A DNA stretch of 64,000 nucleotides from Flavobacterium sp. UBA2787 (GCA_002352205.1 DEHZ01000015.1:124001-188000); one strand, 5' to 3'; positions 36,413-45,523 are shown, counted from the stretch's first letter. The notes: generated by a model not told the origin, from the letters alone. A program made the numbers and translations.

Positions 36413-36748
36413 TCATAGCTTTCAAATTTGTAATTTGGGCGTGTCACGGGCTATTCGCTGCAAGTCCTCACAAAAAACACCATTTTCTTCAACCTAAAAA
36501 GAGCTTCCCTTGGTCGCTTTTTTAGTTTGAGAAAATTGGCGTTTTTTTGCTCCGGGCTTTTCGCTGCTATCCCGCACGCGATAATTGCTCACAAAGAGAT
36601 TCAAATGAAATCACTTTAATTTCAGTATTTGTAAATATCTTATTTTACATATATGCCTAACTGTATGCCTTTTTAAATATAATCTTTGTTAGAAGTTTGT
36701 AAGTTTTTCTAATACACTGTAAACATTAAGAAAAGTGTATAAACAAAA
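36413..36748. repeat. Intergenic region with inverted copies of the dispersed repeat
   Basis: Holds GGGCTATTCGCTGCAAGTCCTC (start 36443, quoted in part) and GGGCTTTTCGCTGCTATCCC, which are reverse-complement copies of the unit at 20601-20703. Beyond 36600 it is AT-rich with TATGCCT repeated 16 bases apart (about 36652 and 36668). No convincing gene. It is probably host sequence up to the island boundary. Confidence 0.5.
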
Positions 36749-36776
36749 AAAGAGCAATACTTTCGTATTACTCTTT
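36749..36776. terminator. Hairpin beside the left island boundary
   Basis: AAAGAGCAATAC - TTTC - GTATTACTCTTT with A tract before and T-rich after; a similar hairpin precedes the right-hand tRNA remnant. Confidence 0.55.
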
Positions 36777-36777
36777 C

Positions 36778-36822
36778 TGCTCCCCCTCTTGGGCTCGAAC
36801 CAAGGACCCTCTGATTAACAGA
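36778..36822 (-). pseudogene. tRNA-Asn 3' half (left boundary of island)
   Basis: Read on the minus strand, CTGTTAA (anticodon loop, GTT), AGAGGGTC, a full T arm CTTGG-TTCGAGC-CCAAG, the acceptor strand AGGGGGA and discriminator G are all present. The 5' half is missing: homology stops in the anticodon stem. So it is the leftover 3' end created by integration, not a working tRNA. Confidence 0.7.
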
Positions 36823-36908
36823 GGGCTAAAGGATATATATTAAGTATGAATATCAAACACTTACATTTTTATATAATATACAAAATTGAGCAATATTTAT
36901 CATTTTAC

Positions 36909-36934
36909 CACTTAGAAAGTACACTTAGAAAAAC
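36909..36934 (+). repeat. Left paired CACTTAG direct repeat
   Basis: CACTTAG twice, 13 bp apart, within a 26-bp stretch nearly identical to 57639-57665 at the other end of the island. Candidate integrase arm-type sites. Confidence 0.6.
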
Positions 36935-36956
36935 TAACAGTTTTATTTAAATTAAT

Positions 36957-37163
36957 ATGCTATCACATACAAAATGTAAACAAATCCTAAATAAAGGAGG
37001 GCTTTTTTACACCGACGAAGAAATATCCATTATAAAAGAGGTTCTATACAAATTAGCAGAAATAGAATTTAACTCCCATACAAAAACTATAAATTTTAAT
37101 CGTAATAAGGACCTAAAAAAACAGGAATTAATATCATTGGTGAATGGCACAATAATTCCATAA
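36957..37163 (+). CDS. Small protein at island edge, unknown
   Basis: 68 residues, charged, helical (YTDEEISIIKEVLYKLAEIE), no signal peptide. Similar short proteins occur next to methyltransferases and att sites in Bacteroidota islands as far as I recall, but without known function. The methyltransferase promoter lies just after its stop. Confidence 0.65.
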   Translation: MLSHTKCKQILNKGGLFYTDEEISIIKEVLYKLAEIEFNSHTKTINFNRNKDLKKQELISLVNGTIIP

Positions 37164-37167
37164 TGTT

Positions 37168-37175
37168 TATATTTG
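37168..37175 (+). promoter_or_regulatory. -7 box of the methyltransferase gene
   Basis: TATATTTG, exact match, 27 bases before the ATG. Confidence 0.45.
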
Positions 37176-37201
37176 CCAAAAATGACTACTAGAAAGTTTA
37201 T

Positions 37202-38440
37202 ATGATAAAGACAATTGAATTATTTGCAGGTGTTGGTGGATTTAGAATTGGATTAGAAAGAGCAAATAAAAAAAACAAAAATAATTTTTTTGAAATTGTT
37301 TGGAGTAATCAGTGGGAACCGTCCACTAAAACTCAGCATGCCTCACTAATTTATGAAAGGCAGTGGGGAAAAGAGAATCATAGCAACGTTGACATTGAAG
37401 ACATTAATGTTAAAGATATTCCAGACCATGATTTATTAGTTGGTGGGTTTCCTTGTCAAGACTATTCAGTAGCTACAACTCTCAAAAATTCAAAAGGACT
37501 TTTAGGAAAAAAAGGTGTTCTTTGGTGGTCAATACATAGAATTCTAAGTGAAAAAAAGAAAAAGCCAAAGTATCTTATACTAGAAAATGTTGATAGACTT
37601 CTTAAGTCTCCTAGTTCACAAAGAGGACGAGACTTTTCAGTAATGTTAAAAAGTTTAGACGAACTTGGTTATGCTGTTGAGTGGAGAGTAATAAACGCCT
37701 CAGATTATGGTTTTCCACAAAGGAGAAGAAGAGTATTTTTTATTGGTTATCATAAAACAACTGAAATTTATAAAAAAATTAAAGCCGATAATCTGGATAA
37801 TTGGATTTTATCAGATGGAATAATGGCAAAATCATTTCCTATTTCCAATAATGTTATTTCAGAAGACAAATTTGACATTAAAGGAGATTTGAAAAGTATA
37901 AGTGACAATTTTGGAATTGGTATGAAAACATCTTCATTTCTTAATTCTGGAGTTCTGTTTGATGGGCACATTTATACAGCAAAAACCACCCATAATTTTG
38001 ATGGTACATCGACAGTTTTGAAAGATATTTTAGTCAACGAAAAGGATGTTCCAGACGAATATTATATTGATGTGAATGAGTTAGATAAATGGAAATATTT
38101 AAAAGGAGCGAAAAAAGAAATTCGTAAAAGCACTAGTGGTTTTGAGTATAATTATGCCGAAGGAGGTATGGTTTTTCCAGATTCTATTCACGAACCATCA
38201 AGAACAATTATCACTGGTGAAGGTGGTAAATCACCGTCAAGATTTAAGCATGTCATTTCGACTAAGAAAGGACTTAGGAGATTAGTTCCTATTGAATTGG
38301 AAAGGTTAAATATGTTTCCAGATAACCACACTGCAATTAATGGGATTTCAGACGCTAAAAGAGCTTTTCTAATGGGAAATGCCTTGGTGGTTGGAATCGT
38401 AGAAAGAATTGCAGAAACATTCTCTAATGAAGTTATTTAA
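37202..38440 (+). CDS. DNA (cytosine-5) methyltransferase of a type II R-M system
   Basis: 412 residues. The C5-MTase motifs are in order: I IELFAGVGGFRIGLERA, IV GGFPCQDYSVA with the catalytic cysteine, VI LENVDRLL, VIII QRRRRVFFIG, and X GNALVVGIVERI. It protects host DNA by methylating the site cut by the partner nuclease. It converges on, and overlaps by four bases, the block encoding the two nuclease-like genes and the controller. BglII/BstYI-type partners cut around GATC, so a GATC-containing target is a guess. Confidence 0.93.
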   Translation: MIKTIELFAGVGGFRIGLERANKKNKNNFFEIVWSNQWEPSTKTQHASLIYERQWGKENHSNVDIEDINVKDIPDHDLLVGGFPCQDYSVATTLKNSKGLLGKKGVLWWSIHRILSEKKKKPKYLILENVDRLLKSPSSQRGRDFSVMLKSLDELGYAVEWRVINASDYGFPQRRRRVFFIGYHKTTEIYKKIKADNLDNWILSDGIMAKSFPISNNVISEDKFDIKGDLKSISDNFGIGMKTSSFLNSGVLFDGHIYTAKTTHNFDGTSTVLKDILVNEKDVPDEYYIDVNELDKWKYLKGAKKEIRKSTSGFEYNYAEGGMVFPDSIHEPSRTIITGEGGKSPSRFKHVISTKKGLRRLVPIELERLNMFPDNHTAINGISDAKRAFLMGNALVVGIVERIAETFSNEVI

Positions 38441-39060
38441 TAAATTTTCTTGGCAACTTTATTATTTATTAGAAAGTCAATTTTTAAAACTATATTTATT
38501 GGTTGCTCTGCTTTTCCCGATTTTGAAAAATTGAAGTTACCTTCTGTGAAATTATTTAATTCATCTATAGGAATTCTTCCATCAACATTTTTAGACCTAA
38601 TCTCTTGATTAATGTTTATTATTCTATTGTAATCAAGACCTCTTGATTTTAATAGATTAACTAGTTTTTCTCTGTTTACAGATATGATTTTACAACTTTT
38701 AAAGCCACTTTCTGGGACATTTTCTAAATTACAACATATAGCGGTTATGCAGAAATACATATTAGTGATTTTACCTTTGTCAAAAACCCAACCTTGTTTT
38801 TGTTCACCGTCTTTGATGTATGTTATTTCAAATGCAAAAGTTGGCAATTCTATTTCTAAATAGTCTAACTGAGCCTTTTCATCAATATAATATTCTTTAT
38901 TATCTTTAGAAATAATCAGGTCAACTCCTTTATGTTGCTGTTCAGAATCAAAAACTCTTTCTATTGTAAAACCATCAAAAATTTGAGGGTAAATACCATC
39001 AAGATATTCCCCCAATAAGATTTCTTTAGACAAGTCTTTATCAAAGTTGGACTCCTTCAT
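38437..39060 (-). CDS. Second nuclease-like protein of the R-M cluster
   Basis: 207 residues. The arrangement GVDLIIS, then KEYYIDEKAQ (Asp followed by Glu-x-Lys on the next strand) looks like a PD-(D/E)XK nuclease core. It overlaps the start of the BglII-like gene's end by 20 bases and ends on the methyltransferase stop. It could be an additional endonuclease subunit or a nickase; I cannot assign a named family. Confidence 0.7.
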   Translation of the reverse strand: MKESNFDKDLSKEILLGEYLDGIYPQIFDGFTIERVFDSEQQHKGVDLIISKDNKEYYIDEKAQLDYLEIELPTFAFEITYIKDGEQKQGWVFDKGKITNMYFCITAICCNLENVPESGFKSCKIISVNREKLVNLLKSRGLDYNRIININQEIRSKNVDGRIPIDELNNFTEGNFNFSKSGKAEQPINIVLKIDFLINNKVAKKIY

Positions 39061-39709
39061 CGTTTTCTAAAAACGTTTTTAAATCTTTAATAACAACCTT
39101 ACCAATTTTTTTTCTTGGTGCATGTTGAAATTGCTCTATATGAAAGGTTTCAGGTGGTTCTAACCCAATTATTAAAAGGGGTACAGTTAAGACATTGTTT
39201 AATGGTGGTAAATATTCGATGTACTTTTCATAAGTCCCAACTGCTCCATCAAACCCTCCTGCTCTTTTAAGAGCTTCAGTAGCTGTAATAACAACACCAA
39301 GTTTTGTTTGTATAGCTTTGTTTACATGATTGAGTTCACTAGCTAGGACAGGCTTCAAAAGATTCCATGCAATAACAGATGAATGGTTAAATGCTACCTC
39401 AATTGAAATATCGTCTTTTGCGAAATCAAGTCTCCATGTTTCACCTTGATATTGATTATCTTGAAAAATAGCTGACTCTTCGTTCCATCCAGCCTCAACA
39501 AACCTATCTTTTAAGATGTTATTTATCGATTTTGAAAGACTCATTGGTGTATGTTCTATATTTAATGCCCCGAAATTATTATGCCTCTGAATTATATCCT
39601 CTTCAGTAATATTTTCTATAATTCCAATCATTTCATAAAACTGTTCTACAAATTCAGGTTCATGAAAAATAACTCCAGCATGTCTAAAAGAATAGTGTCT
39701 ATATTTCAT
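39041..39709 (-). CDS. BglII/BstYI-family restriction endonuclease
   Basis: 222 residues. It resembles the BglII/BstYI family (PF09195-type): FVEAGWNEESAIFQ early, the core LDFAKDDISIEVAFNHSS (Asp and Glu-x-Val as in this family's modified active site), WNLLKPVLASELNHV, GVVITATEALKRAGGF, and the late VPLLIIGLEPPET. Expected to cut a six-base palindrome centred on GATC in foreign DNA. Its start overlaps the controller gene's stop by one base. Confidence 0.82.
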   Translation of the reverse strand: MKYRHYSFRHAGVIFHEPEFVEQFYEMIGIIENITEEDIIQRHNNFGALNIEHTPMSLSKSINNILKDRFVEAGWNEESAIFQDNQYQGETWRLDFAKDDISIEVAFNHSSVIAWNLLKPVLASELNHVNKAIQTKLGVVITATEALKRAGGFDGAVGTYEKYIEYLPPLNNVLTVPLLIIGLEPPETFHIEQFQHAPRKKIGKVVIKDLKTFLENDEGVQL

Positions 39710-39921
39710 TAATCAATATTTTCAAGTATTACGGACATTTTAACTCCAAGAGCACGAGCTATTTTTAGAAGTGTGTTAAGTGAGATATTTCTCTTACCAC
39801 CTTCAATACTTTGTAGGTAACGCCTATCTATTTCAGCTATACCAGCTAACTTTTCTTGAGAAAGATTTTTTTCTAATCTCAGTTGTTTTATTTTTTCTCC
39901 AATTATAGCATTTAACTCCAT
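39709..39921 (-). CDS. HTH (XRE) controller protein of the R-M system
   Basis: 70 residues, almost entirely a Cro/C1-type helix-turn-helix (KIKQLRLEKNLSQEKLAGIA, then EIDRRYLQSIEGGKRNISLNTLLKIAR). Size and place, immediately before the endonuclease gene, are typical of C proteins that delay nuclease expression. The palindrome CACATAATGTG 14 bases upstream is a candidate binding site. Confidence 0.88.
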   Translation of the reverse strand: MELNAIIGEKIKQLRLEKNLSQEKLAGIAEIDRRYLQSIEGGKRNISLNTLLKIARALGVKMSVILENID

Positions 39922-39934
39922 AGTTTGTAAATTT

Positions 39935-39945
39935 CACATAATGTG
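39935..39945. promoter_or_regulatory. Palindrome upstream of the controller gene
   Basis: CACAT-A-ATGTG, 14 bases before the controller start, in the region divergent from the SIR2 gene; candidate C-protein operator. Confidence 0.35.
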
Positions 39946-40096
39946 TTCGATAATACAACGGACAATAGTACGCCATATGTCTATAACTCTAATAACTAAG
40001 GTTTCAAGTAGTTGGAAAAAAAATATTTTTAATTAAATAAAAAACTAAATTTACATTTCAAAATTTTAACAATTTTAAAATTTACAATTGAAGTTT

Positions 40097-41290
40097 ATGA
40101 GTAAAATTAATTTAGTTAGAGAAGTTAGAGAGCTTAAAACGCATCTATCATATTCAAAAAACATAGGTTTCTTTTTTGGAGCTGGTACATCTTGTGCGTT
40201 AAATATTCCAAATATTGAACAACTAACAGCGGGAATTGAAGCAAAATTGACAGGTGACAATAAGGTTAATTTTGGAAAAATAAAAGTTGATTTAGAATCA
40301 ATAATAAAAGTTAGAAAAGTTAATATTGAAGATATTCTAAATCATATTCGCAAAATAAGAGAGCTTACAAGTGATTCTGAAAAAGAATATATTTCAGTGA
40401 GTGGAGTCAATGCGAAGCTTTTAGACATTGAAATATGTAAAAGTATTTACACTATCATTTCTGAAAAAGAAGATGTTGCTAATATTGAAAACACCAAAAG
40501 ATTTTTCGCATGGTTAAGTTTACAAAATAGAGATTTTTCAAAAGAAATATTCACAACTAACTATGATTTAATTATTGAAAAGGCTTTAGAATCAAGTCAT
40601 ATCCCATATTTTGATGGTTTCGTTGGCTCATTTGAACCCTTTTTTTGGCAAGAGAGTATTGACCATTTTGTCAACAACCATGATTTAACTAAAAATTGGA
40701 TTCGACTCTGGAAAGTCCATGGTTCATTGAGCTGGTTTTGGAAAGAAGATGCTGTAACTGGTGCTCAAAAAATTATTCGAATAGGTAAGATTCCTGATAT
40801 CACAAAAACAGATAAAGAGTTGGTGATTTACCCATCAAAAGACAAGTATGATTCTTCCAAAAAGCAACCTTTTATAGCTTATTTTGACCGTCTAAAAAAT
40901 TATTTATTAAAAGGTGAATTATTATTTATATTTACTGGTTATTCGTTTTCTGACCAGCATATTAATGAAATTATATTTAACTGTTTAAGACAAAATTATC
41001 GGTTAACTATACTAGTTTTTTTCTTTAAAGATGAAGAAGTTGTCGATTTATATAATTTGTCCTCATCTTATATGAATTTGAATGTATTTGGTCCCACCAA
41101 AGCTATTATAAATGGAAATCTTGGAGAATGGGAGTTTTCTAAAGCTGATTTTAAATCACCTACTGAGAAATTTGATTACTATTGGGATGATACAAAAAAG
41201 CAATTTACTCTTGGAGATTTTAATGCGTTATCAAATTTTCTAATTATTAATTCAGGTAAAGCTGAGGTAATTGATGCTACAGTAAAATGA
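40097..41290 (+). CDS. SIR2-domain defence effector
   Basis: 397 residues from the ATG (a TTG nine bases upstream is possible). SIR2_2-type NAD-binding domain: FFFGAGTSCALNIPN, IFTTNYDLIIE, KVHGSLSW with the catalytic histidine, and FTGYSFSDQHINEII. In SIR2-HerA anti-phage systems this protein depletes NAD+ when activated, killing or stalling the infected cell. Its stop overlaps the HerA start (ATGA), so the pair is translationally coupled. Confidence 0.9.
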   Translation: MSKINLVREVRELKTHLSYSKNIGFFFGAGTSCALNIPNIEQLTAGIEAKLTGDNKVNFGKIKVDLESIIKVRKVNIEDILNHIRKIRELTSDSEKEYISVSGVNAKLLDIEICKSIYTIISEKEDVANIENTKRFFAWLSLQNRDFSKEIFTTNYDLIIEKALESSHIPYFDGFVGSFEPFFWQESIDHFVNNHDLTKNWIRLWKVHGSLSWFWKEDAVTGAQKIIRIGKIPDITKTDKELVIYPSKDKYDSSKKQPFIAYFDRLKNYLLKGELLFIFTGYSFSDQHINEIIFNCLRQNYRLTILVFFFKDEEVVDLYNLSSSYMNLNVFGPTKAIINGNLGEWEFSKADFKSPTEKFDYYWDDTKKQFTLGDFNALSNFLIINSGKAEVIDATVK

Positions 41291-43047
41291 AAAATGAAAT
41301 CACTTATTTAGGTAAAATTATAAGGGTTGATTCTAGTACAGTTGAAGTTGAAGTTTCAAATGATATTCCTTCATCAGCACCGATTATTAACGGGCGATTA
41401 TATAAAATTGGACAAATAGGAACTTTCGTTAAAATGCCTATCGGAAATATTACAATATACGGCATTGTATCATCAGTTAGCAACACTCCTAATAAAGTTG
41501 AAGACTATCAAAGCTATGACTTTGGTTCTCGTTTTCTAACGGTTCAATTGGTTGGTGAAAAAATAGGTGAAGATGAATTTGAACGCGGAATTGGAACATA
41601 TCCCACCATTAATGATGAAGTCCATTTAGTGATTGAAAAAGACCTTTTTGATATTTATGGTAATCGTGATAAAGGTTCGGTTGAGATAGGCAAGCACTCT
41701 TCATCAGAAAACTTATCGGTTTACACAGATATTCACAAATTAGTTTTAAGGCATTGTGCAATTTTAGGTTCAACGGGTAGTGGTAAGTCAAATACAACTG
41801 TTAGTATACTAAAAGCAATTCTAAATGACTATGAAGGCTCAAGGGTTGTTTTAGTTGACCCTCATGGTGAATATGCCTCTGCATTTCCCAATGCGAAAGT
41901 TTTTCGTATTAATGACGTGCAAAGCCCTCTCTACATTCCTTTTTGGCTAATGAGTTTTGATGAATTAGCATATTTTCTGGTTGGTGCAAAACCTACAGAT
42001 GACAGTAAACCTGATTACAGAGCATTTAGAGAGCTGATTACAAACTATAAAAAGAACAACTGTGAATTAAAAGCTGGTAAAGTAAACCCTAATTTTGTTA
42101 CAGCTGATTCTCCAATACCTTTCAACGCAAGACAAGTATGGTATGAATTAAACTGGTGGTTAAATGCTACTTTTTCAGAATCAGCATTGTCAAATCAGAC
42201 AAAACAAACTGCTTTAGAAACAGATGTTGGAAATTTTGAAGAATTAATTCCCGCTTCATTTACTCCTTATGCAATGGGGAACCAAGCACCATATAAATCG
42301 CAACATACTATGAATTTTGCCTATGAAAAAAAGATTTTATCTCGATTAAAGGATAGTCGATTTGACTTTTTATTCAACCCTGGCGATTATAAGGGTGTAG
42401 CTGGTACTAATGATTTAAGTGATTTGCTTAATAATTGGATAGGTAGTGACGAAAAACTTGCGATATTAGATTTAAGCGGAGTTCCTTATGAAGTTTTAGA
42501 TATTACAGTTGGGCTAATAACAAGATTTATATATGATAGTATGTATTGGGGGAGAACAGAAACATATACAGGAAAACAACGACCTCTTTTAATGGCGTAT
42601 GAGGAAGCACACACTTATTTAAATAAGAATGAAAATAATAGTTATTCGAAATTAGCTGTAGAAAAGGTTTTCAAAGAAGGGAGAAAATTTGGTTTAGGAG
42701 CATTAGTAATTTCACAACGACCATCTGAAATATCTGAAACCATTCTTGCTCAAGTTGGAACTTTTATAGCATTACGATTAACAAATTCTAGCGACCAGTC
42801 AATTGTAAAATCATCAGCCCCTGATAATCTTAACAGTTTAATAGACTTGCTGCCTTCTCTTAGAATTGGAGAAGCAATTATAGTTGGGGAAGCAATTAAA
42901 ATACCATCCCGTGTAAGAATTAAATTAAATAATCCAAGACCTACAAGTGACGACCCTAAATTAGTGAAAAGTTGGCAGGAGAAACATCCTTATCATTCAG
43001 AAAATTACAAGAGTGTAGTTACAAAAATTAGAGAACAAAAATTATAA
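41287..43047 (+). CDS. HerA-like ATPase of SIR2-HerA defence system
   Basis: 586 residues, FtsK/HerA superfamily. N-terminal HAS-barrel-like region, Walker A GSTGSGKSNT (161-170), VVLVDPHGEYASAFP, Walker B LLMAYEEAHTYL and the arginine-finger region GRKFGLGALVISQRPSEISETILAQ (given in part). Expected hexameric DNA translocase assembling with the SIR2 protein. Second gene of a three-gene operon. Confidence 0.9.
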   Translation: MKNEITYLGKIIRVDSSTVEVEVSNDIPSSAPIINGRLYKIGQIGTFVKMPIGNITIYGIVSSVSNTPNKVEDYQSYDFGSRFLTVQLVGEKIGEDEFERGIGTYPTINDEVHLVIEKDLFDIYGNRDKGSVEIGKHSSSENLSVYTDIHKLVLRHCAILGSTGSGKSNTTVSILKAILNDYEGSRVVLVDPHGEYASAFPNAKVFRINDVQSPLYIPFWLMSFDELAYFLVGAKPTDDSKPDYRAFRELITNYKKNNCELKAGKVNPNFVTADSPIPFNARQVWYELNWWLNATFSESALSNQTKQTALETDVGNFEELIPASFTPYAMGNQAPYKSQHTMNFAYEKKILSRLKDSRFDFLFNPGDYKGVAGTNDLSDLLNNWIGSDEKLAILDLSGVPYEVLDITVGLITRFIYDSMYWGRTETYTGKQRPLLMAYEEAHTYLNKNENNSYSKLAVEKVFKEGRKFGLGALVISQRPSEISETILAQVGTFIALRLTNSSDQSIVKSSAPDNLNSLIDLLPSLRIGEAIIVGEAIKIPSRVRIKLNNPRPTSDDPKLVKSWQEKHPYHSENYKSVVTKIREQKL

Positions 43048-43050
43048 AAT

Positions 43051-43266
43051 ATGGAAAGAGAATATGTTGAATCAACATTAATGGCAAGTTATGGATATGA
43101 CGAAACCACTTCAATACTAGAAGTAGAGTTTAAAAAAAATGGTGCAGTATGGCAATATTTTGATGTGCCAGAAAGTGTGTATTGGGAAATGAAATCAGCT
43201 GGTTCAGTTGGAAAATTTTTTCTCTCATCAATCAAAGGAAATTATACTGAACTACAAGTAGGTTAA
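43051..43266 (+). CDS. KTSC-domain small protein in SIR2-HerA operon
   Basis: 71 residues with the KTSC-like fold: VESTLMASYGYDE, LEVEFKKNGAVWQYFDVP, VYWEMKSAGSVGKFF. KTSC proteins are small and of unknown biochemical role. It starts three bases after the HerA stop and shares its terminator, so it is part of the operon. It may be an accessory or regulator of the defence pair; not part of the published two-gene description as far as I know. Confidence 0.8.
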   Translation: MEREYVESTLMASYGYDETTSILEVEFKKNGAVWQYFDVPESVYWEMKSAGSVGKFFLSSIKGNYTELQVG

Positions 43267-43282
43267 ATCCAAATCAACCAGA

Positions 43283-43327
43283 ATGAGATCATAATGTATT
43301 TCCGGTGGAAATACATTATAATCTCAT
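43283..43327. terminator. Long hairpin terminator between convergent genes
   Basis: Two 21-base arms with one mismatch (starting ATGAGATCATAATGTATTTCC cut to its first part, loop GGT), overlapping the last bases of the converging gene. Confidence 0.7.
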
Positions 43328-44937
43328 CCCTTCAAAATCCCTCTTAATTTATTAATTTTTTCATCTGTTATCATAACTCCTCCAAAGTCGTTATATCTCT
43401 GTTCTTTTTTCTGATTTTTGAAATAATCCAACAATTCTTTCATCAGTACTTTTGAACGATTAAAATATTGAATAATGAGCATAGATTCATTTACAGAAAA
43501 TGATAATGTTGGTAAAAGATTATAGAGATTCACTTCATAGTTAGGACTAAACATTACCACTCCATTCTTTTCTGTAGATGTTGAGATTTCATTTGTCTTT
43601 ACTTTTGTCTTAACACCATGCTGTAAAATGATACGATTCATTGTATCAACCACGGTAGATTTGTCTTTTTCCTCACATAATAACGCGTCATAAACATATA
43701 AAACATTTATATTTTTGGTGTTGAGGTATTTAATAACATCAGTCATAATTGCAACCTCAACGGCAAACATTTTTTTTGAAGTTATTTTATAACCGTTAGA
43801 TTTTTTATCCTTGTAAATATTTTCCAACATCGTGGTTTCATTTTTGGAATAGTAGTCGAAAAGCAACGATTTCCTCATACTATGCCAATTTTTATTAAAG
43901 AAACTCAAATGTTCAATTTTAACTTCTTTTAGGTCTATATCAGTTGCTTCCGATACTGCTAAATGAGTAATATAATTTTGATTTCCACCATACAATTTGA
44001 TAGCAATATTGGGGTGTAAAGCACTGTAATCACATTCAGTTAATTTCTTCCCTTCAATTGTAATTTGTGCTCTTATCCATGATGGCATTAATGTAAATGA
44101 ATCGATAACACGTCCACCACTTTTTTCATTACCAGCCGATGGAATTATGAAACCTCGGTTGGTGAGGTATTCAAAAAGTTTGATATTATCCTCTACAAAA
44201 CTCCTATTATTTGAATCATTCCAATAGTCGTTTTTATGTCTATTTCTAAGGGTCAATATTTTTCCTTTTTTAGTTCTGTAACCATTTTTCACCAACTGTT
44301 TGCCGATAATCAAAAGTTCTTCAGAAGTTGGTAATTCTAATTTTGGATATACTTTTATAAGGTTACTACAAATAGGATTGCCTAATGCCTCATTAAGCTG
44401 CTCATAATAGACTTTATTTCTGTTTTGAATAATTCCAGCATCATTAATAAAATATTCTTTTAAACCAGCTTTATAATAGCTTGGTGTAATTCTGTAGCTT
44501 CTGCTTTGAACATTTGTTATGTTGTCTTCAGTAACTTCAATAAAAGGTCCGTTAGCGGTTCCTTTTTTTAAAACCTCTATAATTTGTGGATAGATATAGG
44601 TATTATCTTTGTTTTTTGTTTGCTCGTGTAAAATCTTTGAATTTAAACGTTTCCATCTATTTTCTTCATTGTCTTTGTCTTCAACATAATAGGTGCTGGC
44701 AAGATTGGAAAGCACCAATAGACATTTTTCTATTGCAACCTCAACATTAGGGTCAATTTGTTTCAAAAGAATTTTAGAAACATTCTTCTTTAGATTGTAT
44801 TCCGCTTTTTTCGGAATCATAATCGAATTAACATTCGGGAAAAGTAAGGCTAATTCAGATAGGTTAAAATCATCGTGGAGAATTTCTATATCTCCAGTAT
44901 CACCACTTAGGGTGAAGTAATCTTTTTTAGTAAACAT
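43324..44937 (-). CDS. Polymerase-palm-like protein of unknown function
   Basis: 537 residues, no signal peptide. The segment CDYSALHPNIAIKLYGG (about 302-318) resembles motif A of template-dependent polymerases, LYVYDALLCEE (about 413-423) resembles motif C with a single Asp, and SMRKSLLFDYYSKNE (353-367) could supply the lysine/arginine of motif B. Similar DYSxLHP proteins occur in phages and integrated elements. I infer a family-A-like polymerase palm, but no nuclease domain or named family is recognisable. Hairpins precede its start codon. Confidence 0.6.
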   Translation of the reverse strand: MFTKKDYFTLSGDTGDIEILHDDFNLSELALLFPNVNSIMIPKKAEYNLKKNVSKILLKQIDPNVEVAIEKCLLVLSNLASTYYVEDKDNEENRWKRLNSKILHEQTKNKDNTYIYPQIIEVLKKGTANGPFIEVTEDNITNVQSRSYRITPSYYKAGLKEYFINDAGIIQNRNKVYYEQLNEALGNPICSNLIKVYPKLELPTSEELLIIGKQLVKNGYRTKKGKILTLRNRHKNDYWNDSNNRSFVEDNIKLFEYLTNRGFIIPSAGNEKSGGRVIDSFTLMPSWIRAQITIEGKKLTECDYSALHPNIAIKLYGGNQNYITHLAVSEATDIDLKEVKIEHLSFFNKNWHSMRKSLLFDYYSKNETTMLENIYKDKKSNGYKITSKKMFAVEVAIMTDVIKYLNTKNINVLYVYDALLCEEKDKSTVVDTMNRIILQHGVKTKVKTNEISTSTEKNGVVMFSPNYEVNLYNLLPTLSFSVNESMLIIQYFNRSKVLMKELLDYFKNQKKEQRYNDFGGVMITDEKINKLRGILKG

Positions 44938-45274
44938 TAAGTTATTCTTCTATTGGCTCACCTCTATGCAGAGGTCTTATGTATTTCTTCTTTTATTTAA
45001 CTTGGTAGAAGAAGCTGGAGTTAATTACTCCTCCAGCAACCAAGAATTTAAAGAGTTTTTTCTCTTTTTATAATTATACTCAAAAAAAAAATAGGAATCA
45101 AGAGCAAACTGAATATTAATAGCGAAATAAATTTAAAAATAGCGAAAACAGAGCATAAAGAATTTACATAATATTTTGTTGTTACCTTATTTTAATACTG
45201 TTTGCATTGTATTTATGCATTGTATAATAAGTAACATAGATGATATAGATATTAGATATAATAATAATTAATAA
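44938..45274. other. Intergenic stretch with hairpins in the leader of the polymerase-like gene
   Basis: ACCTCT-ATGC-AGAGGT (44960-44975) lies about 25 bases upstream of the start codon of the minus-strand gene. A two-part hairpin follows (45001-45044): CTTGGT/ACCAAG outside and GCTGGAG/CTCCAGC inside. The rest is AT-rich with no open frame seen. Confidence 0.5.
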
Positions 45275-45523
45275 TTACATTGGTTTAGTAAATAATTTAA
45301 TTAAGAATCTATAAATAAGAATTACAATTAAAACGCCGAATTGTATAACAGCTCCAACTATGGTAAAAATTACGCTAATTATTGAAATATTATATTTAGC
45401 ATTTTTCTTTTGATGGTTTTCAATACCAACCATAAATTTTGATGCTATTATATCATAATGTAAATTAGTTTTTGAGGAATTGTCGGTAGGATAATAATTT
45501 TGAAAATTAATTTTATCATTCAT
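45275..45523 (-). CDS. Small membrane protein, unknown
   Basis: 82 residues: a polar N-terminal half and one or two C-terminal helices (about 45-80, ISIISVIFTIVGAVIQFGVL). No family recognised and no clear promoter box; codon use fits the island. Confidence 0.5.
   Translation of the reverse strand: MNDKINFQNYYPTDNSSKTNLHYDIIASKFMVGIENHQKKNAKYNISIISVIFTIVGAVIQFGVLIVILIYRFLIKLFTKPM

Noticed and set aside
36778-36822. Functional tRNA-Asn
   Set aside because: D arm, 5' acceptor strand and half of the anticodon stem are absent.
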